Origin: Erythrobacter sp.
GTDB taxonomy: Bacteria; Pseudomonadota; Alphaproteobacteria; Sphingomonadales; Sphingomonadaceae
NCBI GenBank assembly: GCA_002695185.1
Contig: NZOF01000085.1
Coordinates: 1-17,137, forward strand
Direction: 5' to 3'
DNA length: 17,137 nt
Shown one piece after another: positions 6,950 through 13,906 of the stretch. Position numbers and translations under genes: made by a program. The notes under the pieces were generated by a model that was not told the DNA's origin, did not search any database, and was given only the letters and a program-made list of their open reading frames with translations. Every line of letters begins with the position of its first letter. Within the stretch, counting starts at the first letter, position 1.

Positions 6950-7648
6950 ATGCTGAAACAGATCACGCGCCGCCTTGTCCTTGCCGGCGTCATGACCATG
7001 GCCGGACTGCCGGCTCTCGCCAATCATCCCGGCGAAAATCTCGACGAGCGCATGCTGGAGATGGAGAAATATTTCCAGCCGATCGAGGGCGAACAGGCGC
7101 CCGGCTTTAAGCTTCAAGATGCCGAGGGACGGCCGGTCGCCCTGTCCAATCTCGAAGACAAGGTCGTGGTGCTGCATTTCATCTATGCGAGTTGCCCGGA
7201 CGTCTGCCCGCTCCATGCCGACAAGATCGCGGCGATCCAGGAGTCGATCAACGCCTCGCCGATGGGGGACATGGTCGAGTTCGTCTCGATCACCACAGAC
7301 CCGGCGAACGATACCCCGGACATTCTGCGCGACTACGCCGGCTGGCACGACCTCGACACGGCAAACTGGACCTTTCTGACCACACGTCCGGACCAGCCCG
7401 AGGATACGACCCGGGAACTGGCCAGCGATTACGGCGTCGAGTTCACTATGTCGGCCGAGAGCGACGCGATGATGCACGCGCCGGTGACCTTCGTGATCGA
7501 CCGCGGCGGGCGCCTCGCGGCCAAGTTCCACGGCATGGAGTTCCAGCACGCCAATCTCGTGCTCTACGTGAACGGGCTGATCAACAACGCGCAGCACAGG
7601 CACGAGGAGGAAGGCTGGTGGCATACGCTGACGAACGTCTTCCGATAA
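6950..7648 (+). CDS. SCO1/SenC-family copper-binding protein
   Basis: A 232-residue SCO protein. The N-terminus ITRRLVLAGVMTMAGLPALA is a signal or anchor, with probable cleavage before NHPGE. The copper site CPDVC (Cys82, Cys86) lies in YASCPDVCPLHADKI, and the distant ligand His176 is in MMHAPVTFVID. These are the three conserved Cu ligands of the family, which inserts copper into CuA of cytochrome oxidase or serves as a thiol reductant. The C-terminus adds an unusual His/Glu/Trp-rich tail (QHRHEEEGWWH) that might bind metal. A TlpA-like reductase lies 34 nt upstream and a membrane protein of unknown function follows after 32 nt. Confidence 0.92.
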   Translation: MLKQITRRLVLAGVMTMAGLPALANHPGENLDERMLEMEKYFQPIEGEQAPGFKLQDAEGRPVALSNLEDKVVVLHFIYASCPDVCPLHADKIAAIQESINASPMGDMVEFVSITTDPANDTPDILRDYAGWHDLDTANWTFLTTRPDQPEDTTRELASDYGVEFTMSAESDAMMHAPVTFVIDRGGRLAAKFHGMEFQHANLVLYVNGLINNAQHRHEEEGWWHTLTNVFR

Positions 7649-7680
7649 GCCAGACACGCGGCTCCGGCGCAGAGCGACCG

Positions 7681-8124
7681 ATGCTGTCTCTCGACGCATT
7701 GCGGCGGTATCTCGCGATCGTGATCCCGGCCCATCTGGCATGGGAGTTCGCTCACATGCCCCTCTACACGATCTGGCATGAGGGAACAGTGGGCGAGATC
7801 CTGTTCGCGGGGCTGCACTGCACCGGAGGAGATATCCTGATCGCTCTCAGCACCCTGGTCGGTTCGCTGCTGTTGGTTGGAGGGAATTGGCCGGTGGATC
7901 GTGCTGCGGCACGATGGGTCGCCATCGTCACGCTCCTGGCGGGCATTGGCTACACGATCTTCAGCGAGTGGCTGAACGTGGAGGTGCGCGAAGCCTGGGC
8001 CTACACCGCGCGCATGCCGATCCTGCCGTTGGTGGGCACCGGTCTTTCGCCTGTGCTGCAATGGCTGATCATCCCGCTCCTTGGCTTCTGGTGGGCCATC
8101 AAGCCATTTCGCAAGGAGGCATAG
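7681..8124 (+). CDS. membrane protein of unknown function
   Basis: A 147-residue integral membrane protein with about four helices (near residues 8-30, 52-67, 75-94 and 115-138). I do not recognise a named family. The first helix and the loop after it hold a striking set of possible metal ligands: His18, Glu22, His25, Met26 and His33, then His46-Cys47. The third helix ends FSEWLNVEVREAW. Its stop is directly followed by the ccdA start (TAG then ATG, no gap), and SCO lies 32 nt upstream, so it is very probably a member of the same copper/redox unit. A role as copper carrier, quinol-linked reductase or assembly factor is only a guess. ATG 7681 is the start compatible with the preceding SCO gene. 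Confidence 0.75.
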   Translation: MLSLDALRRYLAIVIPAHLAWEFAHMPLYTIWHEGTVGEILFAGLHCTGGDILIALSTLVGSLLLVGGNWPVDRAAARWVAIVTLLAGIGYTIFSEWLNVEVREAWAYTARMPILPLVGTGLSPVLQWLIIPLLGFWWAIKPFRKEA

Positions 8125-8865
8125 ATGTTGGAAATTTCGGGCATCGGCGTCTTCGCGGCCTTCCTCGCCGGCGCCATCTCATTCCTGTCGCCTTGCGTCC
8201 TGCCGCTGGTGCCAGGCTACGTCTCCTTTATCGCCGGCCAACCCGGACTCCGGACCGCGTGGCATGTCGGCATGGTGGCTCGAAGCCGCGCCCTGGGCTT
8301 GAGCGCCTGTTTTGTCCTCGGCTTCTCGACGGTCTTTGTAGCCTTGGGCGCCGGGGCCAGTGCGCTTGGATCGCTGCTTCTGACATGGAGGACAGAACTC
8401 AACCTTGTCGGCGGGGCGATCATCGTCCTGTTCGGACTGGTGATGCTCGGGGTTCTTCGGTTCGGTGGTCTCGCGCGCGACACCCGGTTCCATCTCGACG
8501 TGCCCGGCGGGCGCCCGGTCGGAGCCTATGTCCTTGGTCTTGCTTTCGCCTTCGGCTGGACGCCTTGCATCGGTCCGATCCTCGGGGCGATCCTGACAGT
8601 GAGCGCGAATTCGGGCAGCCTCTCGAACGGCATCTGGCTGCTGGCGATCTATTCGGCCGGGCTCGGTGTGCCTTTCCTTCTGGCCGCGCTCTTCACGGAC
8701 GCCATAGCTGCCCGCGTCAAGCGGATCGGAGAGGCGGGACGGTGGCTCTACAAGGGCGCAGGAGGGGTGATGGTCCTGATGGGGTTGGCGATCATGACCG
8801 GCCAGCTTTCGCGCTTTGCCTATTGGCTGCTGGCAACCTTTCCGTCCCTTAGTCGCATTGGTTGA
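8125..8865 (+). CDS. ccdA: CcdA, transmembrane thiol-disulfide reductant transporter
   Basis: A 246-residue, six-helix inner-membrane protein of the CcdA/DsbD-beta family. It passes electrons from cytoplasmic thioredoxin to periplasmic thioredoxin-like proteins. The two redox Cys are in LSPCVLPLVPGY (Cys24) and FGWTPCIGPILG (Cys148), both with the usual Pro neighbours. A charged loop (TRFHLDVPGGRP) joins the two three-helix halves. As the last gene of the run it supplies reductant for DsbE and TlpA upstream, and so indirectly for SCO. The ATG directly follows the stop of the preceding membrane-protein gene. Nothing that looks like a strong terminator follows. Confidence 0.93.
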   Translation: MLEISGIGVFAAFLAGAISFLSPCVLPLVPGYVSFIAGQPGLRTAWHVGMVARSRALGLSACFVLGFSTVFVALGAGASALGSLLLTWRTELNLVGGAIIVLFGLVMLGVLRFGGLARDTRFHLDVPGGRPVGAYVLGLAFAFGWTPCIGPILGAILTVSANSGSLSNGIWLLAIYSAGLGVPFLLAALFTDAIAARVKRIGEAGRWLYKGAGGVMVLMGLAIMTGQLSRFAYWLLATFPSLSRIG

Positions 8866-9288
8866 GAGGCCGCACCCAATCGTGTCCATCCACAGAGGAA
8901 CAATGGCGCTGCCAGTGCAAGAAAGTTGTCGAAATAGCGGGCTGCGGCACGGCATTCCTGCGGCGAAGAAGGCCACTTCCCGCTCAATGCAGTATAAGTG
9001 ATGGGGACTGAGTACTTGCAACGAAGGGCGGCTTTGTCCCGGCGCTGCGCCGCGGCGCAGAACCCCGGTCGCTGCGGCTGCGAGCGTCTCCATCGTCATG
9101 CTACAATTGCATTGATTGGCCGCCGAAGGACCGAAAAGTCGCGCACACCGGACACAAACCTCCTGCCAGAAGGTTTGCGCCAAAAACGGTCGTTTTTGAC
9201 CGGTCCGCCCTACCCTGCCGGATTTCAACAGGTTGACCGGGACAAAAACCCATGACAAAACCAGTCATGTTTTGGGAGGGTTTTGTCC
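8866..9288. other. gene-free region with inverted repeats before the recombinase
   Basis: I see no convincing gene in this stretch. Inverted repeats cluster in it: CTGCGCC (9045-9051) with GGCGCAG (9054-9060); CAAACCT (9155-9161) with AGGTTTG (9171-9177); CAAAAACG (9181-9188) with CGTTTTTG (9191-9198); and CATGAC (9251-9256) with GTCATG (9264-9269). The motif GACAAAA occurs at 9241 and 9254 and, inverted, at 9281. Placed directly before a serine recombinase, 9155-9288 is a good candidate for its recombination (res) site and autoregulatory operator. The part from 8866 to about 9040 holds nothing I can name. Confidence 0.5.
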
Positions 9289-9831
9289 ATGATCTTAGGA
9301 TACGCGCGCATCTCGACCCGGGACCAGAACCTCGACGGCCAGCGTGACGCTCTCACCGCCGCCGGCGCCGAACGGATTTTCGCAGACACGATCACGGGGA
9401 CCGCCCGGACCCGGCCCGAACTGGACCGGCTCATGTCGGAGCTCCGGTCCGGGGACGTGGTCGTCGTCACAAAGTATGACCGCCTCGCCCGAAGCCTGAA
9501 GGACCTGCTGGAGATCGTCGACCTGATCCAGGCTCGGGGTGCCGGGTTCCGGTCCCTAGGGGAGGACATCGACACGACCAGCCCGGCTGGCCGGCTGGTG
9601 TTTCACGTTTTCGCATCGATCGCCCAGTTCGAGCGGGAGCGGATCGTGGAGCGGACGAAGGAGGGGCTTGAGGCGGCCCGGAAACGGGGCCGTGTCGGGG
9701 GCAGGCCCCCTGCCCTCTCACCCGCTCAGAGGGTTGAGGTGAAGCGGATGCGGGATGTGGAGATGCGCCCGATCCCCGAAGTTGCCGCCCTATTCAAGGT
9801 CAGCGAGAAGACGATCCGGAGGGTGACATGA
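9289..9831 (+). CDS. serine recombinase (resolvase/invertase)
   Basis: A 180-residue small serine recombinase. The catalytic Ser9 is in GYARISTRDQNLDGQ, the conserved KYDRLARS and the DTTSPAGRLVFHVFASIAQFERERIVERT helix are present, and a helix-turn-helix ends the protein (PEVAALFKVSEKTIRRV), as in Tn3-type resolvases, ParA/Res-type plasmid resolvases and invertases. It cuts and rejoins DNA at paired sites, resolving plasmid dimers or transposon cointegrates. ATG 9289 gives the canonical MILGYARIS start. It is next to a toxin-antitoxin pair and downstream of a repeat-rich stretch that probably holds its site. No transposase partner is seen, so a plasmid multimer-resolution role or a transposon remnant are both possible. 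Confidence 0.92.
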   Translation: MILGYARISTRDQNLDGQRDALTAAGAERIFADTITGTARTRPELDRLMSELRSGDVVVVTKYDRLARSLKDLLEIVDLIQARGAGFRSLGEDIDTTSPAGRLVFHVFASIAQFERERIVERTKEGLEAARKRGRVGGRPPALSPAQRVEVKRMRDVEMRPIPEVAALFKVSEKTIRRVT

Positions 9832-9891
9832 TCGGCGATGAGATCACCAGTCGTGGTTGTTTTGTTCGGAGGGAAGGATAGAAAGGGTATC

Positions 9892-10590
9892 ATGAATGCG
9901 GTGAGCTCCCAAACCGAGTTCGTCGGTGTTGGTCTCTACACGATCAGCGAAGCGGCGAAGCTCCTGAGATCCAATCCCCGGACGATCCGGCGGTGGGTGG
10001 AGGGATATGACTACCGCCGGAACGGCGAGAAGGCCCATTCAGCACCCCTCTGGCGGCCGGACTTGTCTATCGATGACGGCGTTGAACTCAGCTTCCGAGA
10101 CCTGATCGAGCTGAGGTTCATCAACGCCTTCACGGAGCTAGGTCTGTCCATCCGAACCATCCGATCCTGTTTGGACGCCGCGCGGGAATGTATCGACTCT
10201 GACCGGCCCTTCTCTTCAGGAAAATTCAAGACAGACGGTCGTCGCATCTTCCTCCAGGGAACGGATCACCTGAACGACCCGGTTCTGATCGACCTGAAGC
10301 GCCGCCAATACGTGTTCAGCGGCGTCATCGAGCGCACCTTCAAAGACCTCGATCTAGAAGATGACATCGTGACCCGGTGGCGACCCTACCGTGGGAAGGA
10401 CAGTATCGTGATCGATCCGAAACGCTCCTTCGGTCAGCCAGTTTCCAGCGAGTTCGGCGTCCCCACCATCGTTCTGGCGGAAGCGGTTCAAGCAGAGGGC
10501 TCGGTGGCGCGGGTCGCAGCGCTCTATGAGGTCGAGCGGGCGGTGGTGGCGGACGCGGTCCGGTATCATGAGGAGCTCGCGGCCGCTTGA
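9892..10590 (+). CDS. DUF433-family antitoxin with N-terminal MerR-like HTH
   Basis: A 232-residue protein. Near residues 14-40 it has a MerR-like helix-turn-helix (LYTISEAAKLLRSNPRTIRRW), and it ends in a DUF433 domain (FGVPTIVLAEAVQAEGSVARVAALYEVERAVVADAVRYHEEL). DUF433 proteins are the usual partners of DUF5615 PIN-like proteins, encoded just downstream here, and are taken to be antitoxins that also repress their own operon. ATG 9892 is chosen because of the GAAAGGG site; ATG 9838 in the same frame would add 18 residues that do not look conserved. Its stop codon overlaps the start of the toxin gene (TTGA). Confidence 0.8.
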   Translation: MNAVSSQTEFVGVGLYTISEAAKLLRSNPRTIRRWVEGYDYRRNGEKAHSAPLWRPDLSIDDGVELSFRDLIELRFINAFTELGLSIRTIRSCLDAARECIDSDRPFSSGKFKTDGRRIFLQGTDHLNDPVLIDLKRRQYVFSGVIERTFKDLDLEDDIVTRWRPYRGKDSIVIDPKRSFGQPVSSEFGVPTIVLAEAVQAEGSVARVAALYEVERAVVADAVRYHEELAAA

Positions 10591-10979
10591 GGGTCATGGT
10601 GGATGAAAACCTTCCTCCTCCCCTAGCCCGCGCGCTTGCAGCTTTGTTCGTCGGACAACACGAGGTCGTTCATCTTCGGGAGAGGTTCGGACCGAAGGTT
10701 CAGGATGTTGACTGGCTGACCGCGTTGAACCGTGAGGACAGCTGGGTCATCCTGTCAGCGGACCGGCGGATCACGAAGAACAAGGCTGAACAGCGGGTAT
10801 TCCGCAGCTCGAAGCATATCGGTTTCTTCTTCGCGCCGGGGCTCCAGAGAGCCTCTGTGCTGAAGAAGATGGAGCGCCTCATGGTGGTGTGGGACACGAT
10901 CGAAAAGCAGGTCCCGCTCGTCAAAGGGGGATCGATGTTCGAGATCCAGGTGAAGGGTAATCAGCTGAAGCCCATCTAA
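10587..10979 (+). CDS. DUF5615 PIN-like toxin
   Basis: A 130-residue protein of the DUF5615/Mut7-C PIN-like group. It starts MRVMVDENLPPPLARAL, where Asp6 and Glu7 are the first acidic site, and continues with DVDWLTALNREDSWVILSADRRI, where the last Asp is a second one. This matches putative RNases that pair with DUF433 antitoxins. A TTG start at 10587 overlaps the antitoxin TGA and gives the normal MRVMVDEN N-terminus; ATG 10596 would cut off the first beta strand. A GAGGAG site lies at 10570-10575. The weak start and overlap would keep toxin synthesis low and coupled. Toxic activity is inferred from the family. Confidence 0.8.
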   Translation: MRVMVDENLPPPLARALAALFVGQHEVVHLRERFGPKVQDVDWLTALNREDSWVILSADRRITKNKAEQRVFRSSKHIGFFFAPGLQRASVLKKMERLMVVWDTIEKQVPLVKGGSMFEIQVKGNQLKPI

Positions 10980-11014
10980 ACCGTAGCCGTCCGCTGCCCT
11001 GGCTCCTCTGGTCC

Positions 11015-11201
11015 AGGCCCTGTACGCACGAAGGGTGTATTTTCGGCAAGGTTTTCTACGACATTGAAATAAAACGATTTATTTTTCGGCTTTTGAATGA
11101 GGTTTGTGGCGCGCGCGCTCGGAAACGTGCTGGAAAATCATTATATATCAACATCTTGAAAAAGGTGGCCGTTTTTACCCCGCTTCGTGCGTACAGGGCC
11201 T
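11015..11201. repeat. 187-bp unit bounded by perfect 19-bp inverted repeats
   Basis: AGGCCCTGTACGCACGAAG (11015-11033) is repeated exactly in inverted form at 11183-11201. The 149 bp between are AT-rich, without a gene, and hold an inner hairpin, AAATAAA (11068-11074) with TTTATTT (11079-11085). There is no matching duplication in the flanking bases. Possible identities are a miniature inverted-repeat element, a recombination site, or part of the partition region ahead of parA. I cannot choose between these from sequence alone. Confidence 0.8.
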
Positions 11202-11230
11202 ATTTGACGAACCGTTCTGGGGAGACGATC

Positions 11231-11314
11231 ATAGAATTAACTCTAAAGCTAAAGTTAATTCTATAGTTAGAAACAGCTCTAACGTTAAATATAAATACAA
11301 TGATATTGTTGACA
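11231..11314 (+). promoter_or_regulatory. AT-rich operator/partition-site repeats and promoter before parA
   Basis: A perfect 12-bp inverted repeat, ATAGAATTAACT (11231-11242) with AGTTAATTCTAT (11253-11264), is followed by GTTAGA (11266-11271) with TCTAAC (11278-11283). CTCTAA recurs as a direct repeat 36 bp apart (11241 and 11277). A -35-like TTGACA is at 11309-11314. Repeats of this type directly ahead of parA usually bind the ParB-type partner as centromere, operator or both. A weak -10 (CATTCT, 11331-11336) would put the transcript start very close to the parA ATG. Confidence 0.55.
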
Positions 11315-11342
11315 CTAGAGTTTTCTTGGGCATTCTTGGCGC

Positions 11343-12071
11343 ATGTACGTAATCACCTTCGCAAACCCGAAAGGCGGGTCCGGCAAAACCACCTCCGCCA
11401 TGTTGCTGGCCGAACAGATCGCCTTGTCGGGCGGTCGTGTCGCCATTCTCGATCTCGATCCGAACGCCAATATCCTGGCCTGGTCGCAGGCGCGGACCGA
11501 AGAGGGGCGCGAGGTTCCCTTCACCGTTCATACCCGCCCGCAGGCCGAAGAGACGGTCGAGCTGATCGACGGACTGTCCGAGAGTACCGACTACCTGATC
11601 ATCGACCTGGAAGGCTCGAAGGACCAGATCGTGACTTTCGCCCTTTCGCGTACCGATCTTTGCGTCATTCCGCTCGACGGGTCGCCGATGGAAGCCCGGC
11701 AGGCCGCGACCGCTGTGCGCCTTGTCCAAACCACATCAAACATGATCCGCACGCCCATCGACTATACGTTGCTCTTCACCCGCACCAATGCGGCCTTCCA
11801 GACGACCGATGAACGCGATGTCCGGCAGGAGATGGAGCTCAACGCCATCCCGACCTTGCCGGTGCGCATCGCCAAGCGTGCGCCCTACACGCGCATTTTC
11901 CGCGACGGGGTCTTGCTGGCAGAGCTTCCTGACCTCGTTGAAGCGGAGCATGGGGGGAAGACTGCGTCTGTGAAGGACAAAGCCCTGAAACAGGTGGCAA
12001 GTGCGATCGACAATGCCCGCGACTACGCTCAGGCCGTGATCCATACCCTCACGAAAGAGAGGGCGGCATGA
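11343..12071 (+). CDS. parA: ParA-type plasmid partition ATPase
   Basis: A 242-residue Walker-type ATPase that segregates plasmid copies by binding the nucleoid and being stimulated by a centromere-bound partner. The deviant Walker A box is NPKGGSGKTTSA (Lys10, Lys15), followed by VAILDLDPNANILAW and the Walker B-like YLIIDLEG. It lacks an N-terminal HTH domain, so it belongs to the small ParA (type Ib) group, in which the partner protein does the repression. ATG 11343 gives the family start MxVITFxNPKGG. No ribosome site is visible before it. Its stop overlaps the next start (ATGA). Confidence 0.93.
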   Translation: MYVITFANPKGGSGKTTSAMLLAEQIALSGGRVAILDLDPNANILAWSQARTEEGREVPFTVHTRPQAEETVELIDGLSESTDYLIIDLEGSKDQIVTFALSRTDLCVIPLDGSPMEARQAATAVRLVQTTSNMIRTPIDYTLLFTRTNAAFQTTDERDVRQEMELNAIPTLPVRIAKRAPYTRIFRDGVLLAELPDLVEAEHGGKTASVKDKALKQVASAIDNARDYAQAVIHTLTKERAA

Positions 12072-12901
12072 GCAAGTACGGATTTGGAAGTGGTGGCATC
12101 GAGCTTCCCAAGACCAGTGCGCCAGCCAGGCCTCGCCCGAAGGTGGCAGCTGAGAACGTCGAGAAGGCCGTACAAGCAGGCTCAGAGCTCGGCTTTGTCT
12201 CTCGGGAACCCTCCACCCGACTGAAACCCGGCCCCAAGCGTACAGAGCCGCAGGACAAGGTCTCGATCCCTGGTCCGAAGCGTATCGTCGATGAGTTCCG
12301 GAATTTCTGCCGGACGCGCAACCTAACGCTCTGGCAGGGGCTCGAATATCTTCTTGAGCGCGAGCAGGGCAGGGGAGGGGGATCGCCCTTACGGACGCCC
12401 GCGACGCTCAAAGACCTTGCGACAAAAGCCGATGAACGCCGCATCAGGGTTGCGCGGGGCTTCCGTCATCCAATCCCGCCATTCCTGTTCCAATACGTAG
12501 ACATCCCATCCCGGAGCGGCTTCCCGCGCCTTGATGTAGGTGTCGCCATGAAGGCGGATCGACGCGACGGCGGGGTCCGGTTGCGCCTCGATCACGGCAG
12601 GCATAGAGCCGCGATTGAGGAAGATCACATGATCGCCTTCTTCCTCGAAGGTAACGCTGTAGTCCGGCAGGTGGTCATGGCGTGCCAAATCACGGATCAC
12701 ATGGCGGAACCGCTTCAACGGCATCCGAGCGCCGGTCTTCTTCAGGAGATTTTCCAGGCCGACCTTGTGCGAGGCTTGCGCCCCACAGAACTTGCGCGCG
12801 ATCTCATAGACGCGCCGTTCGATCGGCTTCCTGAGACGAAAATAATCCCGATGCAGCGTGAGTACCTTGTTGCGCCGGATGCTGTTGAACACCCACTCTG
12901 A
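12068..12901 (+). CDS. small ParB-like partner of ParA, with an antisense extension
   Basis: Translation starts inside the parA stop (ATGA), as usual for type Ib partition pairs. The plausible protein is residues 1 to about 104: a basic, flexible N-terminus, then KVSIPGPKRIVDEFRNFCRTRNLTLWQGLEYLLERE, which looks like a ribbon-helix-helix/CopG-type DNA-binding unit. From about 12380 on there is no natural stop and the frame runs on to 12901 through sequence that is the antisense of repA, giving 277 residues. That tail is almost certainly not ancestral; the original 3' end was probably lost when repA was joined tail to tail. The partition-partner function is inferred from position and the predicted DNA-binding part. 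Whether the long form is stable is unknown. Confidence 0.65.
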   Translation: MSKYGFGSGGIELPKTSAPARPRPKVAAENVEKAVQAGSELGFVSREPSTRLKPGPKRTEPQDKVSIPGPKRIVDEFRNFCRTRNLTLWQGLEYLLEREQGRGGGSPLRTPATLKDLATKADERRIRVARGFRHPIPPFLFQYVDIPSRSGFPRLDVGVAMKADRRDGGVRLRLDHGRHRAAIEEDHMIAFFLEGNAVVRQVVMACQITDHMAEPLQRHPSAGLLQEIFQADLVRGLRPTELARDLIDAPFDRLPETKIIPMQREYLVAPDAVEHPL

Positions 12902-13465
12902 AATCTGGATTTCAGCCCAGAGGATGCGACCGTCCGGATCGTTGTTCTTGCGGCGCACATAGGCGTTCTCGACCAGGTGGAAGAGGCCGATCCCTTCCTC
13001 TTCGCCAAGCGCGATGGCCGAGTCCTCGCTATGGGTCGTGATGTTGGTCTTGATCACAGTGCCCATGAGTCGTTCGAGGGCTTCAACGAAGGCTTCATAG
13101 TCCTTGCCGCCGGTGCCCCGGTTCACGAAGATCAGCAGCTCACGCGGGCTGAAGCGCAGACGGCGATCAACCGCTTCACCTTGGTTCAGTTTGTGCATGA
13201 TCTGGGACACCGCGTAGATCAGGATGTCCTTGTCGTAGATCGTCGCCTGACCCTTCACGCTCGGCACGACTTCGAGCCAGTGCCCGTTATGCTCGTAGCG
13301 GCGCACCTCCTTCTCGGGCTTTTTCGAGAGCGCATAGAAGGGATGCTCCATCGCAGGCATCAAATCCTTCAGCACCGCATCCGCGACATCACAGATGAAG
13401 AAGTCCGGTTGCGGGTGGCGATCCGGCAGGAGCTTATCGATGACATTCGGGGTATCAGGAACCAT
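12389..13465 (-). CDS. repA: RepA replication initiator (RPA family)
   Basis: A 358-residue plasmid replication initiator of the RepA/RPA family common on alphaproteobacterial plasmids. Recognisable parts are FFICDVADAVLKDLMPAMEHPFYALSKKP near the N-terminus, IYDKDILIYAVSQI, LRFSPRELLIFVNRGTGGKDY, and the winged-helix part RDYFRLRKPIERRVYEIARKFCG. It should bind the iterons directly upstream and recruit the host replication machinery. The ATG at 13465 is set by the conserved N-terminus; the first iteron overlaps codons 1-7, so the initiator can repress its own gene. Its 3' part overlaps the partition partner gene on the other strand by more than 500 bp. Confidence 0.9.
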   Translation of the reverse strand: MVPDTPNVIDKLLPDRHPQPDFFICDVADAVLKDLMPAMEHPFYALSKKPEKEVRRYEHNGHWLEVVPSVKGQATIYDKDILIYAVSQIMHKLNQGEAVDRRLRFSPRELLIFVNRGTGGKDYEAFVEALERLMGTVIKTNITTHSEDSAIALGEEEGIGLFHLVENAYVRRKNNDPDGRILWAEIQISEWVFNSIRRNKVLTLHRDYFRLRKPIERRVYEIARKFCGAQASHKVGLENLLKKTGARMPLKRFRHVIRDLARHDHLPDYSVTFEEEGDHVIFLNRGSMPAVIEAQPDPAVASIRLHGDTYIKAREAAPGWDVYVLEQEWRDWMTEAPRNPDAAFIGFCRKVFERRGRP

Positions 13466-13612
13466 GAACCCATATTCGGGGTATTAGGAACCGCTTGTCA
13501 AGATTCGGGGTATCAGGAACCACCAAGCCTGTGGATAACTTTTCCCGCAAACGCGGAGAACAGGAACCGAGATTCGGGGTATTAGGAACCCAAGTTCGGG
13601 GTATTAGGAACC
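13445..13612. repeat. five 19-bp iterons of the replication origin
   Basis: The 19-mer ATTCGGGGTATYAGGAACC occurs at 13445-13463, 13474-13492, 13503-13521 and 13572-13590, and with one change (G first) at 13594-13612. A partial copy (CAGGAACC) is at 13561-13568. All are in the same orientation. The start-to-start distances are 29, 29, 69 and 22 bp; 13530-13538 is a perfect DnaA box (TGTGGATAA). These are RepA-binding sites; the first lies inside the start of repA. Confidence 0.93.
13530..13538 (-). promoter_or_regulatory. DnaA box
   Basis: TGTGGATAA is the reverse complement of the consensus DnaA box TTATCCACA, without mismatch. It lies in the wide gap between iterons three and four. A near-match, TTTTCCACG, is at 13656-13664 on the + strand. 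Confidence 0.75.
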
Positions 13613-13906
13613 AAGCATTCCGTATTATATCAAAAATTCAATATCTTGTGGTAGATTTTCCACGGCGTAACACAGATTCTAACCCATATATAACACACTC
13701 ATCGGCACCAGCTCTCACAGGAATAGTCGAAGGCTCCAGCTTCAGACTCACCAAAGATCAGCCGGAGGAGGGTGATGTCAGAGCTTCGATACGCCACTTA
13801 GCCTTATCTGATACCCTGGAGTGCTTCGAGAACCTGGCACAAGCATCGATGTGGAAAGCTCAACCTTAGCCAATGACAAAAGATCAAGCCCAGTATATCT
13901 TGAAAT
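13613..13906. other. AT-rich part of the origin and gene-free flank of the IS
   Basis: From 13613 to about 13700 the sequence is strongly AT-rich (for instance ATTATATCAAAAATTC and CCATATATAACAC), which fits the melting region of the iteron origin. From about 13700 to 13906 I see no gene. A strong GGAGGAG site at 13763-13769 precedes an 8-codon frame starting at ATG 13773, probably the relic of a lost gene start. Confidence 0.5.

Noticed and set aside
8179..9258. Minus-strand open frame covering ccdA and the following gap
   Set aside because: Its first part is antisense to ccdA; the part in the gap (8866-9258) has no ribosome site or family resemblance that I can name, so I left the gap as non-coding.
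10998..11017. Terminator after the DUF5615 gene (CCTGG/CCAGG)
   Set aside because: The stem has only five pairs and no T run follows; too weak to annotate.
12977..13585. Plus-strand frame opposite repA
   Set aside because: It is a shadow of the well-supported repA gene and runs into the iterons.
13445..13612. Possible CRISPR array
   Set aside because: The repeats are only 19 bp, spacing is irregular (29, 29, 69, 22), the intervals are shorter than spacers, no cas genes are present, and they adjoin repA with a DnaA box: iterons.
13495..13869. Open frame of 124 codons through the origin
   Set aside because: Its first half is a translation of the iterons (FGVSGT and FGVLGT repeats); the remainder has no known features.
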